Of a stretch of 31,236 nt of DNA, positions 17,866-24,432 are shown in pieces (the stretch's first letter is position 1; each line of letters starts with the position of its first letter). This stretch comes from a virus: the IMG/VR virus record IMGVR_UViG_3300029448_000229, positions 1-31,236 of that record. One strand, 5' to 3'. A program made the position numbers and the translations under genes. The notes under the pieces are model-generated. The model was not told the DNA's origin, made no database searches, and saw nothing but the letters and a program-made list of their open reading frames with translations.

Positions 17866-19131
17866 ATGGCTACATATAATGTTACAGCACAGACAAGAAG
17901 AGTACAGTTTACCGGTGATGGTACGGCTGGTCCATTCGCTTTTTCTTTTCAGGTTAATGCTACTAGTGAAATAAAAGTCTATGTTGATACTACAGTCAAA
18001 ACAGAAAGCAGTCATTATACAGTATCACTAAGCTCTAGCACTGGTGCTGGTACAGTATCATTTACAAGTGGTAACCACCCTACTAGTTCTCAGACAATTA
18101 CTATTCTAGGATCAATACCTTTATCTAGGACATCAGTATATACATCCGGTGGTCAATTGACTTCAGCTTCCCTGGAATCTGATTTCGATACAAATATGTT
18201 TGTTCACCAGCAAACTAATGAAGAGATTGATAGATCACTTAGATTAGCAGAACATGATGTTATATCCGGTGCAGATATGACCTTGCCGGTAAAAGATACC
18301 AGGAAAGGAACAGTACTAGGTTTTAATGCTACAACTGGTAATCCTGAGGCCGGACCTACAATAGCTAATGTAAGTTCTTTATCAGCAATAACTACTAACA
18401 TAAATACAGTGGCAGGTATAAGTAGCAACGTCACAACAGTGGCAGGAATTAGTTCTAATGTAACGACTGTTGCAGGTATAGCATCAAATGTTACATCGGT
18501 TGCAGGGGTAGCATCCTTAATTACGTCTGACTTTGTATCTGATCTTAATACGTTGGCAACATCTGATATTGTTAGTGACTTAAATACATTGGCTACAGCA
18601 GATATTGTTTCAGATTTAAATGTTTTGGCTACCAGTGATATTGTTAGTGATTTAAATACATTGGCTACAAGTGATATAGTTTCTGATATAAACACACTTG
18701 CTACAAGTGATATTGTAAGCGATCTAAATTCTTTAGCTACATCAGATTTTGTGTCTGATTTAAATGCAATAGAAGCAATAAAAGCCAATGTTACTACAGT
18801 GGCAAGTAATGTTGCAGGTGTAAATTCTTTTGCAGACAGATATAGAGTCGCATCATCTGATCCATCATCTGACCTTGATGCAGGTGATCTAGCATTTAAT
18901 ACAAGTTCTAATCTTTTAAAGTTTTATAATGGTAGTGCATGGGAAACTGTAACTTCTGTAACAAGTGGGATATCAAATGGGAATGTTGCAACCTTTACAA
19001 GTGGTGTAGCAGATGATGATTTTTTAAGGGTTTCAGGAACATCTATTGAAGGCAGAAGTGCATCAGAAGTAGCATCTGATATTGGAGCAATAACAGTAGA
19101 TGAAGCCACAGCTTTAGCGATAGCTTTATAA
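17866..19131 (+). CDS. Tail fibre protein with T7-type N-terminus and repeat shaft
   Basis: 421 residues. Residues 1-140 (TAQTRRVQFTGDGTAGPFAF, then SSHYTVSLSSSTGAGTVSF, LGSIPLSRTSVYTSGGQ, FDTNMFVHQQTNEEIDRSLRL) form the T7 tail fibre N-terminal domain that binds the tail. Residues about 182-303 are protein-level repeats of two kinds, a probable trimeric shaft. After an AIKANVTTVASNVAGVNSFADRYRV knob-like stretch comes a C-terminus with DLAFNTSSNLLKFYNGSAWETVTSVTSG, found in many marine phage fibres. The fibre is short and has no large receptor-binding tip of its own, so the small genes that follow may supply it. Base usage changes inside this gene (see findings). Confidence 0.85.
   Translation: MATYNVTAQTRRVQFTGDGTAGPFAFSFQVNATSEIKVYVDTTVKTESSHYTVSLSSSTGAGTVSFTSGNHPTSSQTITILGSIPLSRTSVYTSGGQLTSASLESDFDTNMFVHQQTNEEIDRSLRLAEHDVISGADMTLPVKDTRKGTVLGFNATTGNPEAGPTIANVSSLSAITTNINTVAGISSNVTTVAGISSNVTTVAGIASNVTSVAGVASLITSDFVSDLNTLATSDIVSDLNTLATADIVSDLNVLATSDIVSDLNTLATSDIVSDINTLATSDIVSDLNSLATSDFVSDLNAIEAIKANVTTVASNVAGVNSFADRYRVASSDPSSDLDAGDLAFNTSSNLLKFYNGSAWETVTSVTSGISNGNVATFTSGVADDDFLRVSGTSIEGRSASEVASDIGAITVDEATALAIAL
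18409..18522 (+). repeat. 30-bp repeats in the tail fibre gene (VAGI unit)
   Basis: Four consecutive 10-residue units of the type VAG(I/V)(S/A)SNVT(T/S), starting at 18409, 18439, 18469 and 18499; the last diverges. Wobble positions differ between units, so they are old or purified at the protein level. They make the upper shaft of the fibre. Confidence 0.8.
18523..18774 (+). repeat. 36-bp repeats in the tail fibre gene (TSDIVSDLNTLA unit)
   Basis: Seven units of 12 residues, pattern T-(S/A)-D-(I/F)-V-S-D-(L/I)-N-x-L-A, starting at 18523, 18559, 18595, 18631, 18667, 18703 and 18739. The units differ mostly at wobble bases. They encode residues 220-303 of the fibre, probably a trimeric coiled or beta shaft, and may vary in number between related phages. 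Confidence 0.85.
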
Positions 19132-19141
19132 AGGAGATAAC

Positions 19142-19495
19142 ATGGCAAATTCTTTTAAATTAGTTACAAGGGATGTAGCTCCTGCTAGTGCAGGAACACC
19201 TGAAACAATATACACTGTACAAACTGGTAGTACGATTGTTCTTTTAGGATTAACACTTTGCAATGTTCATACAGTACAAGTTACTGGAACAGTACAAGTT
19301 GTAAGTACAACAACTCAAACATCACAAACACAAAACACAACTGCACATATTGCTAAGAGTATGCCAATTGCAGTCGGTCAAACAGTAGATGTAATTATAA
19401 ATAAAATAATTTTAAATGTTGGTGACATTGTAAAAGTGGACTGTTCAGTAGCAGATAAGCTTTCAGTGACATTTAATTATATGGAGATCACATGA
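19142..19495 (+). CDS. Small beta-sandwich tail-associated protein
   Basis: 117 residues with a strong AAAGGAG before the ATG. The sequence is nearly all beta: FKLVTRDVAPASAGTPETIYTVQTGSTIVLLGLTLCNV, then VTGTVQVV, SMPIAVGQTVDVIINKIILNVGDIVKVDCSVADKLSVTFNYMEIT. This plan (start TxxETIYTV.., middle xxVxxGxxLxN, end LxxGDxIxVxxxxxxxLxVxxSxxEIT) is widespread in small proteins next to tail fibre genes of marine phages, and is thought to be a fibre attachment or decoration domain. No experimental role is known to me. Confidence 0.7.
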   Translation: MANSFKLVTRDVAPASAGTPETIYTVQTGSTIVLLGLTLCNVHTVQVTGTVQVVSTTTQTSQTQNTTAHIAKSMPIAVGQTVDVIINKIILNVGDIVKVDCSVADKLSVTFNYMEIT

Positions 19496-19977
19496 TAACA
19501 ACACCTGATTTTCAAGGCACACATTTATGGGATAGACTGTGTTGGGCAAAAGAAAAGCTAGAGCCTTACAGATCAGAGTATTGTGTTGTATGGGAAGATC
19601 AAGAAGAACCTGATGCACCTGCAAAAGTAACTCACCCTGATCCAAATTGGTTAGCTTGTGCCATGCAAGGTGGGATATTGCCACCAGTAGAAGCCTATTG
19701 GGAACTAAAGAAAGATGAAGCAAAGCCTGATTTTACAAAGCACACTAGAGGTTATTTGTTACACAACAGTAAACCAATAGATGCAATGACAGAAGAAAGA
19801 GCCATTGAGTATTTAATTATGAAAGACCTGCCTAGTCATGTTTGGCAAAACTGGGATAAAGCAAACAAACCACGATTGGTTATATGCAAAAAATCACAAC
19901 TGCCTAGCACTAGAGTATGGCGAAATGCTTGGAAAATATCAGAAGAATTAACAATAACTAAACAAGAGGTGGCTTAA
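19492..19977 (+). CDS. Conserved protein with C-terminal RNAW motif, tail region
   Basis: 161 residues, coupled by ATGA to the gene before. It is rich in Trp, Pro and charged residues. The C-terminal block has RLVICKKSQLPSTRVWRNAWKISEELT, containing (R/D)-x-(F/W)-RNAW, which also occurs in the next protein. The first 110 residues (HLWDRLCWAKEKLEPYRSEYCVVWED..HPDPNWLACAMQGGILPPVEAYWELKKDE) match no family known to me; they could bind a fibre tip or act as assembly factor. Function is open. Confidence 0.6.
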   Translation: MITTPDFQGTHLWDRLCWAKEKLEPYRSEYCVVWEDQEEPDAPAKVTHPDPNWLACAMQGGILPPVEAYWELKKDEAKPDFTKHTRGYLLHNSKPIDAMTEERAIEYLIMKDLPSHVWQNWDKANKPRLVICKKSQLPSTRVWRNAWKISEELTITKQEVA

Positions 19978-20346
19978 ATGACAACTAACATTATTGATAA
20001 AGATGGGAAAAGTATTGATGCTTCAACAGCAACAGTACCATCTGACAGACACTTTAGAAATGCTTGGTCATTATCAGGTACAACTATTACTGAAGATTTA
20101 ACATCAGCTAAAGTTATATTTAAAGATAAAATTAGAGAAGTAAGAACACCATTACTTGCAGAAGAAGATGTTGTTTATATGAAAGCATTGGAAGCAGGTG
20201 ATAGTTCAGCACAATCAGCAAGTGTTACAAAGAAAAACGCATTAAGAGATGCACCTGCTAATTCAGCAATAGCTAATGCTTCGAGTATATCTGCTTTGAA
20301 ATCAGCTTGGGATACAAGTGTATTAGGTGACAGTCCTTACGCATAG
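19978..20346 (+). CDS. Phage tail-region protein of the RNAW/KALEAGD type
   Basis: 122 residues, directly after the previous stop. It has PSDRHFRNAWSLSGTTITEDLTSAKVIFKDKIREVRTPLLAEEDVVYMKALEAGD...VTKKNALRDAPANSAI, a very common arrangement in marine phage tail loci: an RxFRxAW strand, a Lys/Arg helix, a DxxYMKALEAGD helix and KKxxLRDxP. I suspect a tail fibre assembly helper or minor tail component, judged only by its constant position beside fibre genes. Confidence 0.7.
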   Translation: MTTNIIDKDGKSIDASTATVPSDRHFRNAWSLSGTTITEDLTSAKVIFKDKIREVRTPLLAEEDVVYMKALEAGDSSAQSASVTKKNALRDAPANSAIANASSISALKSAWDTSVLGDSPYA

Positions 20347-20355
20347 GAGTTAAAA

Positions 20356-20538
20356 ATGCAAAATCATATTGGTAAGAAAGCTGAAACAACAAGTTACGAA
20401 GCTATCATTCAGCAACATGAAAACACAATTACTGGATCATTAACTGTAGATGCAAGTAACAATGCCATGAGTTGTGGGCCTATAACTATTGATACAAGCA
20501 CAACTGTAACTGTTAATGGGAATTGGACAATCGTATGA
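20356..20538 (+). CDS. Short beta-rich tail-tip protein, unknown
   Basis: 60 residues, GGAG seven bases before the ATG. After a short helix (KKAETTSYEAIIQQHENTI) come strands LTVDASNNAMSCGPITIDTSTTVTVNGNWTIV, a left-handed-helix-like Thr/Val pattern that occurs at ends of phage fibres. Overlaps the next gene by four bases (ATGA). I know no family name. Probably part of the fibre tip set. Confidence 0.6.
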   Translation: MQNHIGKKAETTSYEAIIQQHENTITGSLTVDASNNAMSCGPITIDTSTTVTVNGNWTIV

Positions 20539-20984
20539 CTAGTCAATTAAATGTAGACACCATTGTAGATAAAGCAGGTAGTGGTGGCACGAATGTAAAG
20601 ATAGCAAATACGTCTGTTACTGTGGCTGAAGGTGGAAGTGGTACAACAAATACTGTGCAAGGCTTGGCAAAACAATGGAGCAGAGTATCAGGTGCAAGTA
20701 TGGCTGTTTCAGATTCATTTAATACAGCTTCAGTTACAGATGTAGCTACTGGCAAAGCACAACCAGCATTTACTTCTAATATGGGTGGTACAGTTTATAA
20801 TACAGTTTTTGGGGGTGATGATAAGCAAGATGGTGGTGGAGTTTTTGTTGTAAATATTGATGATTCTGTTGACCAATCAACAACAGGTTATAGATTTAAT
20901 ATTAAAAAACAAACAGCTTCATCAGTGGCACTCGCAGACCTTAACCAAAATGGTTCAAGCACAGTATTTGGAGATTTAGCATAA
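20535..20984 (+). CDS. Tail-tip paralogue 1 of 3
   Basis: 149 residues from ATG 20535 (ATGA overlap; an in-frame TTG at 20523 is less likely). It begins MTSQLNVDTIVDKAGSGGTNVKI, has VQGLAKQWSRVSG at about 44-56, DSFNTASVTD and SNMGGTVYNTVFGGDD in the middle, and ends SSTVFGDLA. The next two genes share the same frame of motifs: L(N/K)V start, QGL-K-W, D-FN-S, NM-Y, and GDLA end. Repeated beta strands suggest trimeric fibre tips or decoys. No receptor can be read from sequence. Confidence 0.7.
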   Translation: MTSQLNVDTIVDKAGSGGTNVKIANTSVTVAEGGSGTTNTVQGLAKQWSRVSGASMAVSDSFNTASVTDVATGKAQPAFTSNMGGTVYNTVFGGDDKQDGGGVFVVNIDDSVDQSTTGYRFNIKKQTASSVALADLNQNGSSTVFGDLA

Positions 20985-21409
20985 TGGCTAGTGTATTAAA
21001 AGTTAACACCCTTACTGGTGTAACCACAGCAGGATCAATCGCTGTTACTGGCGAGGGAAATTCAACAACAACTAATCTGCAACAAGGTCTACTAAAACAA
21101 TGGTCATCTTTTGGTCAAAATTCTTTACCCTTTGGAGCAAATACAGCAGGAGACACTTTCAATACATCGTCTCAAAGTGATGAATCCGTTGCTGTTGTTG
21201 TAGTAAATCTTTCTAGTAACATGGGTAATACAACTTATAGTGGTTTTAATTCACCTCACCATGATAGGGGAAATGGAAATAGAAATTATCCTAAAATGGG
21301 TGGTCAATGTGTGCAGACTACAAGTTCTTACAAAGCAGTTGGTGCATACGCCAATGGTAATATAGATGATTGTACAATGAGTTCTGGTGTAGCAGGAGAT
21401 TTAGCATGA
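20984..21409 (+). CDS. Tail-tip paralogue 2 of 3
   Basis: 141 residues; the ATG overlaps the previous stop by one base. It starts MASVLKVNTLTGVTTAGSIAVTGEGNSTTTNLQQGLLKQWSSFG, has DTFNTSSQSDES, SSNMGNTTYSGFNSPHHDRGNGNRNYPKMGG, and ends SSGVAGDLA. The middle is His/Asn/Gly-rich and differs most from the paralogues, the pattern expected for a variable recognition part between fixed ends. Two Cys (VQTTS region and the DDC near the end) are absent in the others. Confidence 0.7.
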   Translation: MASVLKVNTLTGVTTAGSIAVTGEGNSTTTNLQQGLLKQWSSFGQNSLPFGANTAGDTFNTSSQSDESVAVVVVNLSSNMGNTTYSGFNSPHHDRGNGNRNYPKMGGQCVQTTSSYKAVGAYANGNIDDCTMSSGVAGDLA

Positions 21410-21822
21410 GTACATTAAACGTAGATGCACTAGTCGGTGTTAGTTCTGCTAATGCTATAACAGTAAGAGGTGAGGGTTCAGCTACTACTAGTTTACAGCA
21501 AGGGTTGGCAAAGGCTTGGCTAAGTATGAATGGTGATGGCACAATAGCTATTCGTGACAGTTTTAACATAACAAGTATTAATGACCAAGGTGTAGGTCTT
21601 ACAACTGTCACAATAGCTAATAATATGAGTGATGGTAATTATTCATTAAGTGGTGCTAGTGGTACTTTTATTGGTAATAGTGATAATGTTAGATTTGGTT
21701 TATCAACCGAAACTGAACCACCTACATCAACTTTGTTTAGAACTATTACTAGAGAAGCAAATGATGACACCAACCGAGATGTGACTTACTCATTTGCACA
21801 AGTTTTTGGAGACCTAGCATAA
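21406..21822 (+). CDS. Tail-tip paralogue 3 of 3
   Basis: 138 residues from ATG 21406 in an ATGA overlap; a longer in-frame reading from 21370 would lie inside the preceding gene and is not favoured. It begins MSTLNVDALVGVSSANAITVRGEGSATTSLQQGLAKAWLSMNGDG, has RDSFNITSINDQG and NNMSDGNYSLSGASG, and ends FAQVFGDLA. Similarity to paralogues 1 and 2 is at both ends, so the three genes arose by tandem duplication and changed in the middle. Confidence 0.7.
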   Translation: MSTLNVDALVGVSSANAITVRGEGSATTSLQQGLAKAWLSMNGDGTIAIRDSFNITSINDQGVGLTTVTIANNMSDGNYSLSGASGTFIGNSDNVRFGLSTETEPPTSTLFRTITREANDDTNRDVTYSFAQVFGDLA

Positions 21823-21932
21823 TGGCACATATATATGATCTCAATCCAAAATTAAAACCGAAGCCCCTGGTAAAAGAAGAGAAACCAAAGCCGGTAAAAA
21901 AAGGTAGGCCTAAGAAAGAGGTTAAAGAGTAA
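21822..21932 (+). CDS. 36-residue Lys/Pro-rich microprotein with AT-hook-like motif
   Basis: Starts on the previous stop (TAATG) and ends on the next ATG (TAATG). It reads MAHIYDLNPKLKPKPLVKEE followed by Lys/Pro-rich residues, and contains KKGRPKK near the end, an AT-hook core (GRP in a basic setting). Perfect overlaps at both ends support translation. It may bind AT-rich DNA, or the Lys/Pro chain may only be a linker-type tail protein. The reading is new to me and rests on context. Confidence 0.55.
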   Translation: MAHIYDLNPKLKPKPLVKEEKPKPVKKGRPKKEVKE

Positions 21933-22171
21933 TGCCTGAACTAGATGGAACATTGCTGTGGAACATAATTATTACGATGGTCATTGTTCCTTTTGGGTGG
22001 GCCTTCAATAAGATGTTTAGTGAAGTAAAGCGTTTGCAATTGCTTCTATCTGAGACAAGGGAAAGTTATTCTACAAAACAAGATTTAAGAGATACTAGCA
22101 CCAGGATAATAGAAACATTACACCGGCTAGAAGATAAGTTAGACAAGGTACTAACCAATGGTAGTCGCTGA
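21932..22171 (+). CDS. Small membrane protein with C-terminal coiled coil
   Basis: 79 residues. One membrane segment at residues about 7-27 (LLWNIIITMVIVPFGWAFNKMF) is followed by a charged helix (SEVKRLQLLLSETRESYSTKQDLRDTSTRIIETLHRLEDKLDKVL) with heptad-like spacing. Such one-pass coiled-coil proteins are frequent before holin genes in marine phages and may act in lysis or as spanin-like or tail-to-membrane factors. No lipobox or typical spanin signal is present. Confidence 0.6.
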   Translation: MPELDGTLLWNIIITMVIVPFGWAFNKMFSEVKRLQLLLSETRESYSTKQDLRDTSTRIIETLHRLEDKLDKVLTNGSR

Positions 22172-22904
22172 AGTTCTAACTGGCATAGCCCTTCTCAAGT
22201 CAGCTACCTCTGCAATTAAAGATGCTATCGATACCGGCAAGGAAGCCACTGGTATTATGAAGCTAGTGCATCAGTGCTTTACAGCCGAGCAACAAATCCA
22301 AAAACAAAAAAGTCATAGTGTAACTGTCAAGGATCAGTTGGGTATGGAGAACATAGTCCAACAACAAATAGATGCGAAATTGGCAGACGAAATGATGCAA
22401 GAGGTTCGTACACTTTGTAACCTTAGATTTGGTCCTACCTTTTGGAGTGACTGCATTAGTGCCAGGAACAAGGCAATCGAAGAAGAGAAGGCAAGGCAAA
22501 AAAGAAAAGCAATCCAGGCAAAACAAAATGCCAAAGAAATGAGACAAAGTTTATTTACTTTGTTTTGTATCATCATAGGTGCTGGGATTATCTTTATGGT
22601 ATTTGTTTTATATCAACAAGCTTTTGCTAAAGAGTATACTAGAAACCAGCTAATCCACCAAGGCAAGATCAAGGAATATTCTTATACTACATGCCGGCTG
22701 TTTGCCCAGGACCTGAAGGACCAAGGAACAAGATGGTGTTTCTATTTAACCAGGGTAGGTTTTAAAAGATTATACAGCACAATAACACAAGATTCAGTAG
22801 CTAAATGTCAGCGTGAATTTCAGTGCAGAATAAGTGCTTTGACTGATGCCCCACCAAAAGAAGTAAACGATACAATGAAGAACTTAAACAAGGGATTTAA
22901 TTGA
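22158..22904 (+). CDS. Membrane protein of unknown function in lysis region
   Basis: 248 residues, overlapping the previous gene by 14 bases. It has a helical N-terminus (about 1-130) that ends in a very basic stretch (IEEEKARQKRKAIQAKQNAKEMRQ), one strong membrane segment at about 131-153 (SLFTLFCIIIGAGIIFMVFVLYQQ), and a Cys-containing C-terminal domain (YTTCRLF, TRWCFYL, KCQREFQCRIS) that would lie on the other side of the membrane; its Cys could form disulphides in the periplasm. It is not a known holin. Related-looking proteins occur next to 3TM holins in marine phages. Confidence 0.6.
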   Translation: MVVAEVLTGIALLKSATSAIKDAIDTGKEATGIMKLVHQCFTAEQQIQKQKSHSVTVKDQLGMENIVQQQIDAKLADEMMQEVRTLCNLRFGPTFWSDCISARNKAIEEEKARQKRKAIQAKQNAKEMRQSLFTLFCIIIGAGIIFMVFVLYQQAFAKEYTRNQLIHQGKIKEYSYTTCRLFAQDLKDQGTRWCFYLTRVGFKRLYSTITQDSVAKCQREFQCRISALTDAPPKEVNDTMKNLNKGFN

Positions 22905-23065
22905 TGGAACATAAAAAGAAACTCAGCGACAGCCAAGAAAAAACAATGAAGAAACATTCAAAGCATCACACATCTAAGCATATGAAGATGATGAGGTCTA
23001 AGATGATGCAAGGGATGAGCTTTGGTGAGGCACATAAAATGACACAGAAAAAGGTAGGTAAATGA
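22904..23065 (+). CDS. 53-residue Lys/His/Met-rich microprotein
   Basis: Begins ATG 22904 on the preceding stop (TGATG) and ends in ATGA shared with the holin gene. Sequence is strongly basic: MEHKKKLSDSQEKTMKKHSK, then several His, MKMMRSKMMQGMSFGEAH and KKVGK at the end. Six His and nine Met out of 53 are unusual. It is placed between a membrane protein and the holin. A metal-binding or nucleic-acid-binding part is possible but not shown. Confidence 0.6.
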   Translation: MEHKKKLSDSQEKTMKKHSKHHTSKHMKMMRSKMMQGMSFGEAHKMTQKKVGK

Positions 23066-23436
23066 TACAAGCTCTCATAGGTCCAGTAGCTGGATTATTA
23101 GATAAGTTCATACCGGATGCAGATCAGAAGGCAAAACTGGCACATGACATAGCAACAATGTCTGAGAAGCATGCACAAGAGATTGCCCTGGCACAAATCA
23201 AAGTGAATGAAGCAGAAGCAAAAGGTAATTGGTTTCAATCATCCTGGAGACCGGCAATAGCCTGGGTATGTGTTCTAGGTTTCCTTGTGAATTTTTTGGT
23301 CAGTCCTATATGTGCTGGGTTTGGTGTTGTTATTCCCCAGGCTGATACTGGAACAATGCTTCCGGTTTTGTTGGGCATGTTGGGCCTCGGTACAATGAGA
23401 ACTGTAGAACGTCTAAAGGGAAAGGATAGAAAATGA
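23062..23436 (+). CDS. Holin, 3TM gene-transfer-agent type
   Basis: 124 residues. The start (IQALIGPVAGLLDKFIPDADQKAKLAHDIA) is an amphipathic helix, then ALAQIKVNEAEAKGNWFQSSWRPAIAW (about 42-68) and two or more membrane segments (about 66-90 and 98-113), ending in a basic RLKGKDRK. The E-x-x-x-x-(N/S)-x-x-x-x-x-W-R-P motif just before the first strong membrane segment is diagnostic for the holin family named after the gene transfer agent. It makes holes in the inner membrane so that the lysozyme at 23992-24432 can reach the wall. Confidence 0.82.
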   Translation: MIQALIGPVAGLLDKFIPDADQKAKLAHDIATMSEKHAQEIALAQIKVNEAEAKGNWFQSSWRPAIAWVCVLGFLVNFLVSPICAGFGVVIPQADTGTMLPVLLGMLGLGTMRTVERLKGKDRK

Positions 23437-23642
23437 AGAAGCCCTACCCTAAAGAAAAGTTCAAACGAAAGTTTGCCAAAGTTCCTAAGACTAAAAAAGG
23501 TGTTCCGGTAAAGTATGTAGCTGGTGCAAAGAACCCTTCAGCAAGAGAAGCTGAGATCAAGAGGACTGCCAAGTTATATCGAGAAGGTAAACTTACACCA
23601 GCCATGATGGATAGAATAAGTAAGCAAAGGAGTAAAGGATGA
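23433..23642 (+). CDS. Small basic conserved protein, unknown
   Basis: 69 residues, coupled to the holin by ATGA. Very Lys-rich at the start (MKKPYPKEKFKRKFAKVPKTKKG), then VPVKYVAGAKNPSAREAEIKRTAKLYREGKLTPAMMDRISKQRSKG. The YVAGxKxPxxRExEIxxTAxLYRxG pattern is one I know from unnamed proteins of marine phages near lysis or structural genes. Role unknown; its charge would allow DNA or cell-envelope contact. Confidence 0.65.
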   Translation: MKKPYPKEKFKRKFAKVPKTKKGVPVKYVAGAKNPSAREAEIKRTAKLYREGKLTPAMMDRISKQRSKG

Positions 23643-23836
23643 AGTATTCAAGTATCCCTGGAGCATCAAGGTATAGCAAATCAACATTAGATAAAGTCTA
23701 CAAGAGAGGTATGGGAGCATACTATTCTTCAGGTAGTAGGCCCAAGGTGTCATCTCACGCTTGGGCTATGGGAAGAGTTCGATCTTTTGTCACTGGCAAA
23801 GGTGGAGCAAGGAAGGCAGATAAAGATTTAACATAG
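23639..23836 (+). CDS. Small basic conserved protein, DUF5824-like
   Basis: 65 residues, ATGA overlap with the gene before. SKSTLDKVYKRGMGAYYSSGSRPKVSSHAWAMGRVRSFVTGKGGARKADKDL has the KGxxAYxSSGSRP...WGxARVxSFxxGxGGARKADxDL pattern that I associate with DUF5824 of marine and cyanophages. Partners with the previous gene in similar genomes as far as I recall. Function unknown. Confidence 0.65.
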   Translation: MKYSSIPGASRYSKSTLDKVYKRGMGAYYSSGSRPKVSSHAWAMGRVRSFVTGKGGARKADKDLT

Positions 23837-23851
23837 AGAAAGGATAAGATC

Positions 23852-23992
23852 ATGCCAGGAAGTTATGGAAGTTACTCAAACAAACAAAAGAAAATTGCAA
23901 AGATGTCAGGCAATAAAAAGAAGATGGAAGCATCTGATTTTAAGAAGCTTAGAATGTTTAGCAAAAAGAAAAAGAAAACAGCTACTGCCTAA
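23852..23992 (+). CDS. 46-residue Lys-rich microprotein
   Basis: ATG 23852 follows AAGGATAAG; the stop TAA overlaps the lysozyme ATG at 23992. Reads MPGSYGSYSNKQKKIAKMSG then NKKKMEASDFKKLRMFSKKK and ends KKTATA. The tight coupling to the lysozyme and the good ribosome site support it. High Lys content is like the two genes before and the one at 22904. Function not known. Confidence 0.6.
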   Translation: MPGSYGSYSNKQKKIAKMSGNKKKMEASDFKKLRMFSKKKKKTATA

Positions 23993-24432
23993 TGGATATC
24001 GAAAAGCTTAGAGACCAACTCAGGATCGATGAGGGCTGTGTCAATTCTGTTTATCTTGATCATTTGAATCTACCCACTTGTGCCATAGGGCATTTGATAA
24101 ACGAGTGGGATGAAGAGTATGGCAAGCCAGTAGGCACAACTATATCTGATGATCGTGTAAATGAATTGTTTGATAAGGATGTCCAGGTAACAATCGAAGA
24201 ATGTAAATTATTATACAATGACTTTGATGAGTTGCCTGAAGAAGCACAACAAATCATAGCTAACATGATGTTCAATATGGGTAGGCCCAGGTTGTCCAGG
24301 TTTCATAATATGAAGAAGGCAGTCGATGCTAGAGATTGGATGAAGGCTAGTGAGGAGATGAGAGACTCTCGCTGGTACAATCAAGTAACAGCAAGAGCCG
24401 AGAGATTAATTGATAGGATGAAGGCCATCTAG
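23992..24432 (+). CDS. Endolysin, T4-type lysozyme (GH24)
   Basis: 146 residues. The start IEKLRDQLRIDEGCVNSVYLDHLNLPTCAIGHL carries the GH24 catalytic set: Glu14, Asp23 and Thr29, matching T4 lysozyme Glu11, Asp20 and Thr26 at the same spacing. Later ALxNMMFNMGRPRLSRFHNMKKAVDARDWMKASEEMRDSRWYNQVTARAERLIDRM follows the family plan through its C-terminal helix. It splits N-acetylmuramic acid to N-acetylglucosamine bonds of peptidoglycan. There is no signal peptide, so release depends on the holin. Its 3' end overlaps the opposing gene by 27 bases. Confidence 0.9.
   Translation: MDIEKLRDQLRIDEGCVNSVYLDHLNLPTCAIGHLINEWDEEYGKPVGTTISDDRVNELFDKDVQVTIEECKLLYNDFDELPEEAQQIIANMMFNMGRPRLSRFHNMKKAVDARDWMKASEEMRDSRWYNQVTARAERLIDRMKAI

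Noticed and set aside
18523-18774. Regular 36-bp repeats considered as a CRISPR array
   Set aside because: The repeats touch each other without spacers, keep the reading frame and vary at wobble bases; they encode the fibre shaft.
18204-18788. Long open frame on the minus strand (194 residues) inside the tail fibre gene
   Set aside because: It mirrors the fibre repeats on the other strand; the periodic SLVANVFKSLTIS-like sequence is just the antisense of the 36-bp units. No ribosome site and no gene context.
22263-22576. Two minus-strand frames within the 248-residue membrane protein gene
   Set aside because: Antisense hydrophobic sequences rich in Cys and Leu caused by Lys/Gln-rich codons on the plus strand.
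24406-24432. Search for an intrinsic terminator between the convergent lysozyme and LexA-type genes
   Set aside because: The genes overlap by 27 bases and I see no GC-rich hairpin followed by a T-run on either strand.
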